DNA of 64,000 bases from Bacillus solitudinis. Its GTDB lineage: Bacteria > Bacillota > Bacilli > Bacillales > Bacillaceae_D. Each line of letters starts with the position of its first letter. Within the stretch, counting starts at the first letter, position 1. A program made the position numbers and the translations under genes. The stretch is taken from positions 1,045,325 to 1,109,324 of the forward strand of contig NZ_KZ454943.1 in the NCBI RefSeq assembly GCF_002797395.1, read 5' to 3'. Under the pieces are notes generated by a model that was not told the DNA's origin, ran no database searches, and was given only the letters and a program-made list of their open reading frames with translations. Below are positions 1-9,163 of this stretch, one piece after another.

Positions 1-105
1 CGCGATGGGGACCACCACTCTTTCATTCTTTCAGCTGTACTCATAAGAAGTACTAAACTGTATTAGTTCCCATTATAATGCTGAAAGAACCAAGTAGCAA
101 GCCAA

Positions 106-342
106 TCAGCCATAACTTCTATGCTTACTTTCATTCTCCCTAACTGTAACAGTTGAATTCATCTTCTGCTTCCTCTTATGTAACAGCCCATACAAATTTC
201 CGAATATGACTACTATTGCAAATACCAACCAGCAAACAGCAAAAACTTTTTCTAGACCTTGTCCGTTCAAAGGCAGACGACCAAAACTGTATACAAGAAT
301 TGTCGTAGCAATTAAAAAACTAATTAGAAACCGCTGTCTCAT
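106..342 (-). CDS. small two-helix membrane protein, unknown function
   Basis: A 78-residue protein that I do not recognise. Two hydrophobic stretches (about residues 5-22 and 32-53) suggest two membrane spans. They are followed by a basic, polar tail (HKRKQK and onwards), which would be cytoplasmic by the positive-inside rule. The start is supported by a GAGGGG ribosome binding site 6 nt before the ATG. It lies downstream of ytkL on the same strand, but a terminator sits at 398-426, so it probably has its own promoter. Nothing in the sequence indicates a biochemical role. Confidence 0.6.
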   Translation of the reverse strand: MRQRFLISFLIATTILVYSFGRLPLNGQGLEKVFAVCWLVFAIVVIFGNLYGLLHKRKQKMNSTVTVRENESKHRSYG

Positions 343-397
343 TATATCCCCTCTTTTTCTAAAGTTAGTCTATCATATGAAATACATGTCAAAAAAA

Positions 398-426
398 GAC
401 CAAGCAGGGTAGGTCCCTACTTGGTT
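398..426. terminator. bidirectional terminator after ytkL
   Basis: The arms GACCAAGCAGGG and CCCTACTTGGTT form a stem of about 12 bp with one mismatch. An A-run lies on the left and a T-run on the right, so it can act in both directions. On the minus strand it directly follows the ytkL stop. Confidence 0.75.
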
Positions 427-435
427 TTCTCTCTC

Positions 436-1119
436 TTATAATACGATTCTCTCTCCGACCTTCAGGGCTTTCCCTTTTTTACCTGATAAATTATCAACAA
501 AATTATCTGCATTTTGTTCAATAACTGGAAAGGTATTGTAGTGAATGGGGACAACTTGCTTTGCTTGCAGCCATTCGGACGCTAACGCTGCATCCTCTGG
601 CCCCATTGTGAAATTATCACCAATTGGAAGAAAAGCGATATCAATTGAATTGCGCTCTCCGATTAATTTCATATCCGAGAAAAGCGAGGTATCGCCTGCA
701 TGGAATATTGTTTTCCCTTCTCCATAGAAAAGAATCCCTGCAGGCATCCCTGTATAAATTATTTTTTGCTCTTCCTCAATGGTATAGGAGGAACCATGAA
801 AAGCTTGTGTAAGCTTCACAGTCCCAAAATCAAACTCATAGGCCCCGCCGATATGCATCGGGTGGGTATTTACACCCTGCCAGCTTAAAAACGTAGCTAA
901 CTCAAACGGAGCAATTACAAGGGCATCATTTCTTTTTGCGATATTTACAGTATCTCCAACATGGTCATTGTGACCATGTGTAAGCAAAATGACATCAACT
1001 TTAAGGTCTGCTGCATTCAAATCGCATAGTTCGTTCCCTGTAATAAACGGATCAATAATAATTCTTTTTTTGTTAACTTCAATGATAACAACAGAATGTC
1101 CATGGTAACTAATTTCCAT
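436..1119 (-). CDS. ytkL: YtkL, UPF0173 metal-dependent hydrolase
   Basis: Metallo-beta-lactamase-fold hydrolase of the UPF0173 family; the substrate is not established. The metal motif THGHNDH is at about residues 47-53, with further ligands expected in the HAGDTSLF and PIHYNTFP segments. The reading frame extends one ATG further upstream (1128), but that ATG abuts the GGAG of the ribosome binding site. The second ATG (1119) has a spacing of 9 nt and gives the usual family N-terminus MEISYHGHS, so I chose it. It is soluble and has no signal peptide. Synteny with ytkK and argH matches B. subtilis. Confidence 0.88.
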   Translation of the reverse strand: MEISYHGHSVVIIEVNKKRIIIDPFITGNELCDLNAADLKVDVILLTHGHNDHVGDTVNIAKRNDALVIAPFELATFLSWQGVNTHPMHIGGAYEFDFGTVKLTQAFHGSSYTIEEEQKIIYTGMPAGILFYGEGKTIFHAGDTSLFSDMKLIGERNSIDIAFLPIGDNFTMGPEDAALASEWLQAKQVVPIHYNTFPVIEQNADNFVDNLSGKKGKALKVGERIVL

Positions 1120-1237
1120 CAGTTTCATCTCCAGTTCTTAATTTTCTAAATTATTACCTATGATCCAGTTTTACAAAAGACTGTCCTTCATGCAAATATT
1201 TAGCTTGTTTTTTCTCCTGCGCTCAGCTGTCAAACTC

Positions 1238-2434
1238 TTAAACCAAGACCTTGAGCCTCTCTGCGTTCGGCTGCCGGCGCCAACGAGTTGTCGCCTATTA
1301 AATCTTAAACCAAACCTTGAGCCTCTCTGCGTTCGGCTGCCGGCGCCAACGAGTTGTCGCCTATAAACCTTAAACCAAATCTTGAGCCTCTCTGCGTTCG
1401 GCTGCCGGCGCCAACGAGTTGTCGCCTATTAAACCTTAAACCAAACCTTGAGCCTCTCTGCGTTCGGCTGCCGGCGCCAACGAGTTGTCGCCTATTAAAC
1501 CTTAAACCAAATCTTGAGCCTCTCTGCGTTCGGCTGCCGGCGCCAACGAGGTGTCGCCTATAAAACTTTAAACCAAGACCTTGAGCCTCTCTGCGTTCGG
1601 CTGCCGGCGCCAACGAGGTGTCGCCTATAAAACTTTAAACCAAGACCTTGAGCCTCTCTGCGTTCGGCTGCCGGCGCCAACGAGGTGTCGCCTATAAAAC
1701 TTTAAACCAAGACCTTGAGCCTCTCTGCGTTCGGCTGCCGGCGCCAACGAGGTGTCGCCTATAAAACTTTAAACCAAGACCTTGAGCCTCTCTGCGTTCG
1801 GCTGCCGGCGCCAACGAGGTGTCGCCTATAAAACTTTAAACCAAGACCTTGAGCCTCTCTGCGTTCGGCTGCCGGCGCCAACGAGGTGTCGCCTATAAAA
1901 CTTTAAACCAAGACCTTGAGCCTCTCTGCGTTCGGCTGCCGGCGCCAACGAGGTGTCGCCTATAAAACTTTAAACCAAGACCTTGAGCCTCTCTGCGTTC
2001 GGCTGCCGGCGCCAACGAGGTGTCGCCTATAAAACTTTAAACCAAGACCTTGAGCCTCTCTGCGTTCGGCTGCCGGCGCCAACGAGGTGTCGCCTATAAA
2101 ACTTTAAACCAAGACCTTGAGCCTCTCTGCGTTCGGCTGCCGGCGCCAACGAGGTGTCGCCTATAAAACTTTAAACCAAGACCTTGAGCCTCTCTGCGTT
2201 CGGCTGCCGGCGCCAACGAGGTGTCGCCTATAAAACTTTAAACCAAGACCTTGAGCCTCTCTGCGTTCGGCTGCCGGCGCCAACGAGGTGTCGCCTATAA
2301 AACTTTAAACCAAGACCTTGAGCCTCTCTGCGTTCGGCTGCCGGCGCCAACGAGTTGTCGCCTATAAAACTTTAAACCAAGACCTTGAGCCTCTCTGCGT
2401 TCGGCTGCCGGCGCCAACGAGTTGTCGCCTATAA
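1238..2434. repeat. tandem array, 18 copies of a 65-67 bp GC-rich unit
   Basis: The phrase ccttgagcc recurs at 1249, 1315, 1380, 1446, 1512, 1579 and then every 67 bp to 2383, giving 18 copies. Each unit holds a GC-rich core with overlapping palindromes (GCCGGC, GGCGCC) followed by CAACGAGTTG or CAACGAGGTG and a short AT-rich linker. Copies 1-4 and 17-18 carry gagttg, while copies 5-16 carry gaggtg and look essentially identical. That pattern indicates recent expansion from the middle. A 67-bp period is not a multiple of three, so the open frames across it (for example 1305-1613 on the minus strand) are by-products. This array fills the whole gap between ytkL and the next gene. It is much richer in GC than its surroundings. 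Confidence 0.95.
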
Positions 2435-2437
2435 AAA

Positions 2438-2461
2438 AAGCCACCATTTTTATGGCGGCTT
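2438..2461 (-). terminator. terminator of the secreted-protein gene
   Basis: The stem AAGCCGCCAT / ATGGTGGCTT (minus strand, one G-U pair) is followed by a U-run, 7 bp after the stop of the gene at 2468-2848. It marks the boundary between that gene and the tandem array. Confidence 0.8.
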
Positions 2462-2467
2462 CGTTCA

Positions 2468-2848
2468 CTAGTTTTCAGCATTCCAAACCCAAGTAAACAG
2501 TTTGCTTTCTCCGTTCATATAGCGAATGTCTAGGCGTTCTAGTTTTGGAAATGTTTCTTTTTTTAAACGTTGTACGAGATCTTTTACATTTGCTTCTTCT
2601 GTTAATTTTAATGTTTTAAGCAGTTGGTTCATTTCTTGCTCAGCTTCTTTTCCCTTTATGACCTTCGTTCCTACCTCATATTCATATCGGTTAGGACTAT
2701 CATATTCCCATTCGTATTCTGTTCCATCATTCAAAACCGTAACCCGTAGGGCAAATGCTTCCATTAGCTCAGTTGCATTTGCCATCTCGTTCGTAGAAAA
2801 CATGAACATCATGACTAATGGAAAAATCAGTAAGCTCCTTTTTTTCAT
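2468..2848 (-). CDS. secreted protein, possibly YusW-like
   Basis: A 126-residue protein with a clear Sec signal peptide: basic MKKR, a hydrophobic core, and a likely cleavage near the ANA-TE segment at about residue 26. The mature part is acidic and rich in aromatic and charged strands (EYEWEYDSP, then an amphipathic helix around 68-97, then LFTWVWNAEN). The strand-helix-strand layout recalls YusW-like proteins of Bacillus, but I cannot confirm this without a profile search. A good ribosome binding site (GAGGTG) precedes the ATG. It is monocistronic, with its own terminator. Confidence 0.7.
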   Translation of the reverse strand: MKKRSLLIFPLVMMFMFSTNEMANATELMEAFALRVTVLNDGTEYEWEYDSPNRYEYEVGTKVIKGKEAEQEMNQLLKTLKLTEEANVKDLVQRLKKETFPKLERLDIRYMNGESKLFTWVWNAEN

Positions 2849-2900
2849 ATTATCACCTCTTATTCTTAAGGTGTAACAAATAATGGAATTCTATACATTT

Positions 2901-3659
2901 TTAACGGTATCTGTGAATCACGTCAACCCCACCTGTTACTTCAATAACCGTACCAGTCAACATATCAGCATCATCTTCACATAAGAAAAGAACCGTTCTC
3001 GCTATATCCTCCCCAGTTCCCGGGCGTCCAATAGGTGTTTGCCCGTCCTGAAGTTTCCTTGACTCTACAATCGTAGCTTCCTTCATGTCTCCGAGAATAT
3101 TACCAGGGCAAACCATATTTGCTGTAATTCCATACTCCGCTTCTTCAATCGAAATGGTTTTCATTAAGGAGACTAGACCTACTTTTGCCGCTGCATAAGC
3201 AGAACGATACATCCATCCCGGTGCACTACTTGCCCCTTGAAACCCATATGTAACAATCCTTCCATAACACTGCTTCCTCATATGTGGCACAATGTTTTTT
3301 AAAAGATAGTAGACGGCACTTAAATTTCCTTCTATCATCGTATACCACTCTTCTTCTTCATAATCAATTAACTTTTTTCGTTCAAATACATAGGGACCTG
3401 CGTTATTAATTAATATATCAATACGTCCAAATCTTTTGACCGTTTCATCCACAGCTCTTTGAATATCTTTTTTATTGGTAATATCAGCCTGAATTAAAAA
3501 TAAGTTAACCGATTGTTCTGCCCATTTTCGTGCTAGTTTTTTTACAGTTTCGTCATTACTTCGGTACGTCACTGTAACTGAATAGCCTTTTTGTAATAAT
3601 GCTTCTGTGACCTGTACGCCAAGTCCTTTTGTCCCTGCTGTTAGAAACGCATGACGCAT
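2901..3659 (-). CDS. ytkK: short-chain dehydrogenase/reductase YtkK
   Basis: An NAD(P)-dependent Rossmann-fold oxidoreductase of the SDR family, 252 residues. The cofactor motif TAGTKGLG starts at about residue 7, NNAG is near 82, and the active-site YaaaK form (YAAAK) is near 156. The frame is open upstream to 3695, but only the ATG at 3659 has a ribosome binding site (GAGGAGG, 9 nt away). It also gives the usual N-terminus directly before the glycine motif. The substrate is unknown; the final 3-oxoacyl-reductase-like TGG segment is typical of the family. Its position beside argH and ytkL matches ytkK of B. subtilis. Confidence 0.85.
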   Translation of the reverse strand: MRHAFLTAGTKGLGVQVTEALLQKGYSVTVTYRSNDETVKKLARKWAEQSVNLFLIQADITNKKDIQRAVDETVKRFGRIDILINNAGPYVFERKKLIDYEEEEWYTMIEGNLSAVYYLLKNIVPHMRKQCYGRIVTYGFQGASSAPGWMYRSAYAAAKVGLVSLMKTISIEEAEYGITANMVCPGNILGDMKEATIVESRKLQDGQTPIGRPGTGEDIARTVLFLCEDDADMLTGTVIEVTGGVDVIHRYR

Positions 3660-3736
3660 GTTACTAAACCTCCTCTTAGCCATTTCCTCATTCATTATTC
3701 TTTGAGCATACTACGTTTAATATGAATAGTAAAAAA

Positions 3737-3775
3737 CGAACACCTTCTCATCGCTCCTGCGACAAAAAAGTGCTC
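3737..3775 (-). terminator. terminator after the 44-residue ORF
   Basis: The arms CGAACACCTT and AAGTGCTCG (with G-U pairs on the minus strand) are followed by TTTTTT on the minus strand. It lies just after the stop of the small ORF at 3795-3929 and so supports that ORF as a transcribed unit. Confidence 0.65.
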
Positions 3776-3794
3776 GTCATCCATCATTTACTCA

Positions 3795-3929
3795 TTATTT
3801 TTTTGTTTTTTCAGTTTGTTGGCGCATTTCGTCTTGATGGCGCTTCTCATCACTGATTTCCAGCAGTCGCGACCTATCTTGGTCAGATGTTCCTGTTTGT
3901 TTATTTATTTTCCCTTGTCTTTCAACCAT
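3795..3929 (-). CDS. small hydrophilic protein of 44 residues
   Basis: The frame begins MVERQGKINKQTG and ends QTEKTKK. It is highly charged with no hydrophobic stretch. It sits in the position of small genes found between argH and ytkK in Bacillus, but I cannot assign a family. An AAGGGG sequence 10 nt upstream could serve as ribosome binding site, although that sequence is also the 3' arm of the argH terminator. Translation would therefore need read-through of argH transcription or a start inside the hairpin. A separate terminator follows it at 3737-3775, which argues that it is real. Confidence 0.45.
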   Translation of the reverse strand: MVERQGKINKQTGTSDQDRSRLLEISDEKRHQDEMRQQTEKTKK

Positions 3930-3930
3930 A

Positions 3931-3976
3931 AAAAAACAGCCCCTTTCCACTTTATGTGATTAGTATGGGCTGTTTT
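3931..3976 (-). terminator. argH terminator
   Basis: The stem AAAACAGCCC / GGGCTGTTTT has a loop of about 24 nt and is followed by a U-run on the minus strand. It ends the argGH operon. The distal arm overlaps the likely ribosome binding site of the 44-residue ORF. Confidence 0.7.
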
Positions 3977-3991
3977 CTGTTTTCTATTTTA

Positions 3992-5365
3992 TTATTTAAG
4001 TAACTCTTCTGCTTTTTGTAGCGCAATTTTCACTTGTTCGAACCCTGTACCACCAGCACTATTTCGACGCGCAACAACCGTTTTAGGCTGTAAGACATCA
4101 TAGATATTCTCTTCAAATAGTGCACTAGCTTCTTGAAAATCGGAGAAATGCAAATCAAGCAAATATATCCCTTTATTAATCGCAACGAGAACCAGCTTTC
4201 CAACAACTTCATGCGCCTCACGAAAAGGCATTCCTTTTGTTGCTAAATAATCCGCTAGCTCAGTCGCATTAGAAAAGTCTTGATGAACTGCTTTTTCCAT
4301 CGTCTCATGATTCACTGTCATTGTATCAATCATACCCGCAAAAATATTTAATGACCCTTTGACCGTTTCAACCGTGTCAAACATGCCTTCTTTATCTTCT
4401 TGCATATCTTTATTGTAGGCAAGCGGAAGACCTTTGAGAATGGTCATCATTGAAAAAAGATTTCCGTAAACACGGCCTGTTTTTCCACGGATTAATTCTG
4501 CCATATCAGGGTTTTTCTTTTGTGGCATAATGCTACTACCTGTCGCAAACGTATCGTCCATTTCAATAAACTGAAACTCCTGTGAAGACCATAAAATTAA
4601 TTCTTCACATAGACGGGATAAATGCATCATTAATGTTGAAGACGCACTCATAAATTCAAGGATATAATCACGGTCACTTACCGCATCTAAACTATTTTCA
4701 TAAATTCCATCAAACCCTAACAATTCAGCTGAATAAGCACGATCGATTGGGAAGGTCGTCCCTGCAAGAGCACCTGCTCCTAATGGAGAGATATTTAAAC
4801 GCTTCATGCTGTCTTGATAACGGCCATAGTCGCGCTCAAGCATCCAAAAATATGCTAGTAAGTGATGTGCAAAGGAAACCGGCTGCGCTCGCTGAAGATG
4901 AGTATAGCCTGGAATTAACGTTTCCACATGATTTGATGCCTGATTGACAAGCGCTTGCTGTAGCGCTTTGACAGCACTCATGATTTCTTTTGTTTCTTTT
5001 CTTAAAAACAAGTGCATATCTGTCGTTACTTGGTCGTTACGGCTTCTACCTGTATGTAGCTTTCCACCAACTGGACCAATCTCATCAATCAGCATTTTTT
5101 CTAAATTCAAATGAATGTCTTCGTTTTGAACAGAGAAAACAAGCTCTCCAGCTTTCGCCTTTTCGCGGAGAGTATTTAGTCCCTTTTTGATGAGCTCTAC
5201 TTCATTAGCTGGAAGAATTCCACATTTGCCAAGCATCGTCACATGAGCAAGACTTCCCTCAAGATCCTCATCGACTAGTTTTTGGTCAAAGCCGATCGAC
5301 GCACCGAATGCATCGACCCACTCTTCCGCTGTTTTTGTAAAGCGTCCACCCCAAAGCTTTGTCAC
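3992..5365 (-). CDS. argH: argininosuccinate lyase
   Basis: Cleaves argininosuccinate to arginine and fumarate, the last step of arginine synthesis; cytoplasmic homotetramer. It has 457 residues, normal for the family. The fumarase/aspartase-superfamily signature [11 protein letters not shown] is at 276-286, with the flexible catalytic serine loop, and the catalytic-region GYTHLQ is near 153-158. The start is a GTG at 5363-5365 with AGGAGG 7 nt upstream. It overlaps the argG stop by 4 nt (GTGA), indicating translational coupling. Confidence 0.97.
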   Translation of the reverse strand: MTKLWGGRFTKTAEEWVDAFGASIGFDQKLVDEDLEGSLAHVTMLGKCGILPANEVELIKKGLNTLREKAKAGELVFSVQNEDIHLNLEKMLIDEIGPVGGKLHTGRSRNDQVTTDMHLFLRKETKEIMSAVKALQQALVNQASNHVETLIPGYTHLQRAQPVSFAHHLLAYFWMLERDYGRYQDSMKRLNISPLGAGALAGTTFPIDRAYSAELLGFDGIYENSLDAVSDRDYILEFMSASSTLMMHLSRLCEELILWSSQEFQFIEMDDTFATGSSIMPQKKNPDMAELIRGKTGRVYGNLFSMMTILKGLPLAYNKDMQEDKEGMFDTVETVKGSLNIFAGMIDTMTVNHETMEKAVHQDFSNATELADYLATKGMPFREAHEVVGKLVLVAINKGIYLLDLHFSDFQEASALFEENIYDVLQPKTVVARRNSAGGTGFEQVKIALQKAEELLK

Positions 5366-6573
5366 TGTTTGACCTCCTCTTTTTCTTTATTAACTAAGCT
5401 GTGTACTTTTGTTGGAAGGCCCCATAATTTAATGAATCCAACCGCAGCATTATGGTCAAACTCGTCATCCGTTGAATATGTTGCAAGTTTTTCATCATAT
5501 AATGAAAACTCAGATTTACGTCCTTCAACAATCGCATGGCCTTTAAATAATTTGACACGTACAAGACCAGTAACTGATGCTTGGCTTTGTTTAATAAAAG
5601 CCACCAATGATTTTTGAAGTGGTGAGAACCAAAGACCATTATAAATAATCTCAGCTAGTTTATTACTAATAATCGGTTTAAAGTGACATTCTTCTTTCGT
5701 TAATGTTAAATCCTCTAATTCTTTGTGTGCTTTGATTAATGTCATTGCACCTGGGCACTCGTATACTTCACGTGATTTAATCCCAACTAAACGGTTCTCT
5801 ACGTGGTCAATACGTCCAACGCCATGTTTACCGGCCACGTCATTTAATTCTAAGATAAGCTCATGTAACTCATACGATTTACCATTTAAAGAAACAGGTA
5901 CACCTTTTACAAACGCAATTTCAATGTATTCTGGTTGATCTGGCGTCTTTTCAAGAGGTGCGGTCATTTCATATGCGCCTTCTGGTGGAGCTGCCCAAGG
6001 ATCTTCTAATACACCGCACTCATTTGCTCTTCCCCAAAGGTTGGCATCAACAGAGTAAGGATTATCTAAGTCAACAGGAATTGGAATATTATTTTTCTTC
6101 GCGTACTCGATCTCTTCATCACGAGACCAACCCCACTCACGAACTGGAGCCAACACTTCAAGGTTCGGATTTAATGATTGAATTGCTACCTCAAAACGTA
6201 CTTGGTCATTCCCTTTTCCTGTACAACCATGAGCCACCGCTGTGGCACCTGCTTGCTCCGCAATTTCTACAAGTTTCTTAGAAATAAGTGGTCTTGAAAG
6301 AGCAGATACTAAAGGATACTTTTGTTCATATAAAGTATGTGCTTGTAGCGCTGGTAATACAAATTCTTCAGCAAATTCTTTCTTAGCATCAATTGTATGA
6401 GACTCAATTGCACCAACTGTTAATGCTTTTTCTTTTATAAAATCAAGGTCTTTCCCTTCGCCTACATCAAGGCCAACTGCTACGACATCATAACCTTGAT
6501 CACTTAACCATTTAATTGCGACCGATGTATCTAGACCACCTGAATATGCTAACACGACTTTTTGCTTGCTCAT
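5362..6573 (-). CDS. argG: argininosuccinate synthase
   Basis: Condenses citrulline and aspartate with ATP to argininosuccinate; cytoplasmic, first gene of the argGH operon. It has 403 residues, the usual length. The PP-loop ATP-binding motif [10 protein letters not shown] is at about 9-18, and the second signature [13 protein letters not shown] is at about 115-127. An ATG start is preceded by GGAGGG. A sigma-A-like promoter and AT-rich dyads lie upstream, consistent with arginine-dependent repression by AhrC/ArgR, but that is inferred from family knowledge. Confidence 0.97.
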   Translation of the reverse strand: MSKQKVVLAYSGGLDTSVAIKWLSDQGYDVVAVGLDVGEGKDLDFIKEKALTVGAIESHTIDAKKEFAEEFVLPALQAHTLYEQKYPLVSALSRPLISKKLVEIAEQAGATAVAHGCTGKGNDQVRFEVAIQSLNPNLEVLAPVREWGWSRDEEIEYAKKNNIPIPVDLDNPYSVDANLWGRANECGVLEDPWAAPPEGAYEMTAPLEKTPDQPEYIEIAFVKGVPVSLNGKSYELHELILELNDVAGKHGVGRIDHVENRLVGIKSREVYECPGAMTLIKAHKELEDLTLTKEECHFKPIISNKLAEIIYNGLWFSPLQKSLVAFIKQSQASVTGLVRVKLFKGHAIVEGRKSEFSLYDEKLATYSTDDEFDHNAAVGFIKLWGLPTKVHSLVNKEKEEVKQ

Positions 6574-6587
6574 TACGTTCCCTCCAA

Positions 6588-6604
6588 TGAATATTAATAC
6601 TCAA
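6588..6604. promoter_or_regulatory. possible ARG box next to the argG ribosome binding site
   Basis: TGAATATTAATACTCA resembles the AT-rich ARG box dyad (TGAAT...ATTCA) with one extra base. It lies about 15 nt upstream of the argG start. Assignment to AhrC is inference. Confidence 0.3.
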
Positions 6605-6680
6605 TTTATTATTTTTATACATCCTTTTCCAAAAAGAAAAGAGTTTTCTTCTGCAAAACTCCATATTGCATAAAACCAAA

Positions 6681-6732
6681 GTATTAACTTATTAATATAC
6701 ATTACTTTATCAACGACAGCTCATTTTGGCAA
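6681..6732 (-). promoter_or_regulatory. argG promoter with adjoining dyad
   Basis: On the minus strand, TTGCCA (6727-6732) and TAAAGT (6704-6709) are 17 bp apart. The dyad-like GTATTAACTTATTAATATAC (6681-6700) covers the expected start of transcription and could be an operator. Confidence 0.5.
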
Positions 6733-6811
6733 GAGATAAAAGTGAATTTCTTTAATTATTTTCATTTTCATTTCTTTTATTGTTCGTTAAGATGAAATTG
6801 AGGTGATGTTT

Positions 6812-7153
6812 ATGGAAATTGAATTCGTTTATAATGACCGTTTAGGTATATCTCTCCCTCAGCTATATGTTACTTGGGAGGAACTTGATACAGTTAGCCA
6901 AGCAAAAATCTTAGCAGAATGGGAAGATATTCGTGGCAGAATTCCTGAAAGAGTAATAGAGACTGAAAAAAAAATTAATCAAACATTAGCAAGTCTTACA
7001 CAGGAATCCGATTTTAATCGTTCATGTGAATTAAATCATGAGATGGCCGAGCTAGCTTCTATCATAAATGATCTTTGGATTTGGTTTCGAATCGACCCCT
7101 CCGTTTCCACATACAAAGCATCTTGTCCGAGAGAAAGGTCGATACACTTATGA
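6812..7153 (+). CDS. conserved-looking hypothetical protein
   Basis: A 113-residue soluble protein without signal peptide or membrane span; I do not recognise the family with certainty. The body is helical and acidic (WEELDTVSQAKILAEWEDI, then a heptad-like region around residues 48-88 ending INDLWIWFRI). The C-terminal tail (from about residue 92, DPSVSTYKASCPRERS) is less regular and might be a divergent end. A GTG at 6803 is also in frame, but it lies inside the GAGGTG ribosome binding site, so I place the start at the ATG 6812. It is divergent from argG and absent from this place in B. subtilis. Confidence 0.6.
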   Translation: MEIEFVYNDRLGISLPQLYVTWEELDTVSQAKILAEWEDIRGRIPERVIETEKKINQTLASLTQESDFNRSCELNHEMAELASIINDLWIWFRIDPSVSTYKASCPRERSIHL

Positions 7154-7180
7154 TAATCGCCGTGTGAATGAGTACAAGCA

Positions 7181-7208
7181 GGGACCAACCGTCTTGACGT
7201 TTGGTCTC
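7181..7208. terminator. strong hairpin after the hypothetical gene
   Basis: The stem GGGACCAACCGTC / GACGTTTGGTCTC has one mismatch and a 2-nt loop, followed by CTATTTTATA on the plus strand. It is probably the terminator of the 6812-7153 gene. Confidence 0.5.
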
Positions 7209-7282
7209 CTATTTTATACAAAATTGAAAAATCGATTCCTGTTTGACTAAGAACATAGAGTTTTATTCAGATCTTCGTTTGG

Positions 7283-8119
7283 TTACCGGTAATTTTCCAT
7301 AATAAACCTTTTCTTATAGAACATATGGGAAATTTCAATAACTTGCTTTGCAAAGCGATAATTCATACCTGCACCAAAAGCCATACCAATTAATGGAACA
7401 CCTTGTATCATCTTTTTTCTAAGCATTGAAATAGCGAGATTCTTTCCGACTTGCTTTACTAAATTTGCTAACCATTCCGCCTCAATGATGCCCTCTTTTC
7501 CTTGATAGAACAAGTTTTGGTCACGATGTATTTCAACATCTTCAAACAATTGAAGCCATGCCTCTTCTTGGAACGCCTTAGGTAAGGACGTTAGGTGAAA
7601 TAATTTAAGAGCCATCATCATCTCTACAGGTTCATCCAAATTGTAGCCATACGTAAAAGCTAGCTGTTGGATAGAGCGGATATTAATAGCGACCATAGCT
7701 GGCAAATCAGCAGCCATGAAAAAAGCTCCTCCCATTCCAGTTAGTCCGCCCTGACTAAAAGCAAGCAACCGTTGCCTCGCCATTTGTTGCTCAACGATAT
7801 ATTCAAGTTGCTCTAAATTCAAAAGTTGGAGATCTTTTAAATCTTGGATTTGATGATTAAACACACGAGCATGTTGAATAATCCGTTTAGTTGTCTCCTC
7901 ATGGGAACGACCATTGTGTAACCATGCTTGAATATGAATAATCAATGTATCAATTTGCGATAAAAACAGCTGTTGCTTTGCGCGACCAAGTTTGGAAAAA
8001 GCCCAATTCGTCCACTTTAAAGATGTGTGTTCAAGGTCACTTGGCACATGTGCAAAAAAACGTTCCTCCCAATCAAGGATTTGTTCTAGTGTTCTATCAT
8101 CAATCGGTCTTTTATTCAT
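7283..8119 (-). CDS. EcsC-family protein
   Basis: 278 residues, belonging by overall pattern to the EcsC family, named after the third gene of the B. subtilis ecs ABC-transporter locus. Its molecular function is not known. A glycine-rich hydrophobic segment (SQGGLTGMGGAFFMAADLP, about 121-139) and a second one near the C-terminus (IQGVPLIGMAFGAGMNYRF, about 239-257) are typical and may touch the membrane. The start has an AAGGTG ribosome binding site. It lies 21 nt after the YhaM-like gene, so the two are probably co-transcribed. Neither is at this place in B. subtilis. Confidence 0.75.
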   Translation of the reverse strand: MNKRPIDDRTLEQILDWEERFFAHVPSDLEHTSLKWTNWAFSKLGRAKQQLFLSQIDTLIIHIQAWLHNGRSHEETTKRIIQHARVFNHQIQDLKDLQLLNLEQLEYIVEQQMARQRLLAFSQGGLTGMGGAFFMAADLPAMVAINIRSIQQLAFTYGYNLDEPVEMMMALKLFHLTSLPKAFQEEAWLQLFEDVEIHRDQNLFYQGKEGIIEAEWLANLVKQVGKNLAISMLRKKMIQGVPLIGMAFGAGMNYRFAKQVIEISHMFYKKRFIMENYR

Positions 8120-8140
8120 TCAATCACCTTCTATTCGTTC

Positions 8141-9073
8141 TTAATCCTTCTTTTGAATGTACATCTTTCGTTTAAACATCGGAGAGTACATCCAACTTTC
8201 CTGAGACTGTTCGGCTAAGACATTTAAGTTGTTAAGCTGTATATTTAGTTGCTTGAGATGATAAAAGAATACTGCTTCTGCTGTTTTAGGTGCAACAGAT
8301 TGTGTTTCATAAGCCTGACTAAGAATACAATGCTTTAATGCAACAACTTCTTCATCGTCACTTGAGATTCCTGCTTCACGTGCTACTTCATTAATCATTT
8401 CAATAGATAGCACCGTATGGCCTAAAAACTCTCCATTTGAAGTATATTCAGGAGCAACCGGATCCGATAATGCTTTTACCTTTCCGATTTCATGAAGAAT
8501 GCATGTAGCTAACACAATGTTTCGATTTAAATCTGGATAAAGAGGAAGCAATTGATACGCACTTTGAGTCACATGAACAATATGCTCAAGCAGCCCTGCA
8601 TAATAAGCATGATGATAAACTTTTGAGGCAGGTAGCATTGTTATTTTATCACGAATAAGACGTTGACTAAACAAGCGTTTAATTATCTCTTTTAAAGGTG
8701 GAGATTCAACATCTTCCATTTGCATCCTAAGTTCGTGCCATAACTCCTCACGAGAGATACCTTTTCGCGATATTAGCTCTGTTATTTTAACGTCATCCTC
8801 ATCATTTAATAAACGAATTCTTTGTACATTTACATGTTTTTGCTTGCGATACAGGGTAACGATTCCTTCAATTTTAACAACAGCCTTCTGTTCAAATTGT
8901 TGTTTTTGAGCAGCGGTAATATCCCATAACCGTGCAGGCACCAATTCCATATTTTTTTCTAACGTAAAGTTTGCATACTCACTACCATTCGCAGCACGTT
9001 TAATCTCACGGTCACGAATTAAAAAGAAATCGGTGATTGTATCCCCTTCATTCGTATCTAGAAAAGAGACCAT
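8141..9073 (-). CDS. YhaM-type OB-fold/HD protein with an eroded active site
   Basis: Layout matches the YhaM 3'-5' exoribonuclease family: an N-terminal OB-fold (about 10-95) and an HD domain (about 150-290). Several metal ligands look altered. The HD doublet reads HE (LHEIGK, 194-195), the usual His-His after ILS reads SQAYE (about 252-256), and the late Asp is not seen (YHLKQLN). The first His (LLEH), LGH and LKH remain. It may therefore be a weak or inactive nuclease or an RNA-binding paralogue; this is inference. Three consecutive ATGs follow the ribosome binding site; the third (9073) has a 6-nt spacing. Confidence 0.75.
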   Translation of the reverse strand: MVSFLDTNEGDTITDFFLIRDREIKRAANGSEYANFTLEKNMELVPARLWDITAAQKQQFEQKAVVKIEGIVTLYRKQKHVNVQRIRLLNDEDDVKITELISRKGISREELWHELRMQMEDVESPPLKEIIKRLFSQRLIRDKITMLPASKVYHHAYYAGLLEHIVHVTQSAYQLLPLYPDLNRNIVLATCILHEIGKVKALSDPVAPEYTSNGEFLGHTVLSIEMINEVAREAGISSDDEEVVALKHCILSQAYETQSVAPKTAEAVFFYHLKQLNIQLNNLNVLAEQSQESWMYSPMFKRKMYIQKKD

Positions 9074-9163
9074 CATCATCCTCTCCTTCGTTTTTCTCTA
9101 TTTCTATGCATAACAACCAATCCCTAGTCTTATCTTAGCCTGTTCCATTATACAAAGCAAAAT

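Noticed and set aside
1-105. Possible start of a minus-strand gene (MSTAERMKEWW...) running off the left edge
   Set aside because: Only about 15 codons are visible and there is no ribosome binding site. CTTTCAGC / GCTGAAAG (28-87) is a weak distant dyad.
1160-1613. Repetitive ORFs on both strands in the tandem array (LEPLCVRLPAPTSC and VGAGSRTQRGSRF types)
   Set aside because: They exist only because the first few units are 65-66 bp. The 67-bp units shift frame, and no ribosome binding site or conserved start is present.
1238-2434. CRISPR array
   Set aside because: The units are contiguous with no unique spacers and no cas genes are nearby.
7036-7250. Small overlapping ORFs around the end of the 6812 gene
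   Set aside because: No ribosome binding sites; they cover the hairpin at 7181-7208 and look like frame shadows.
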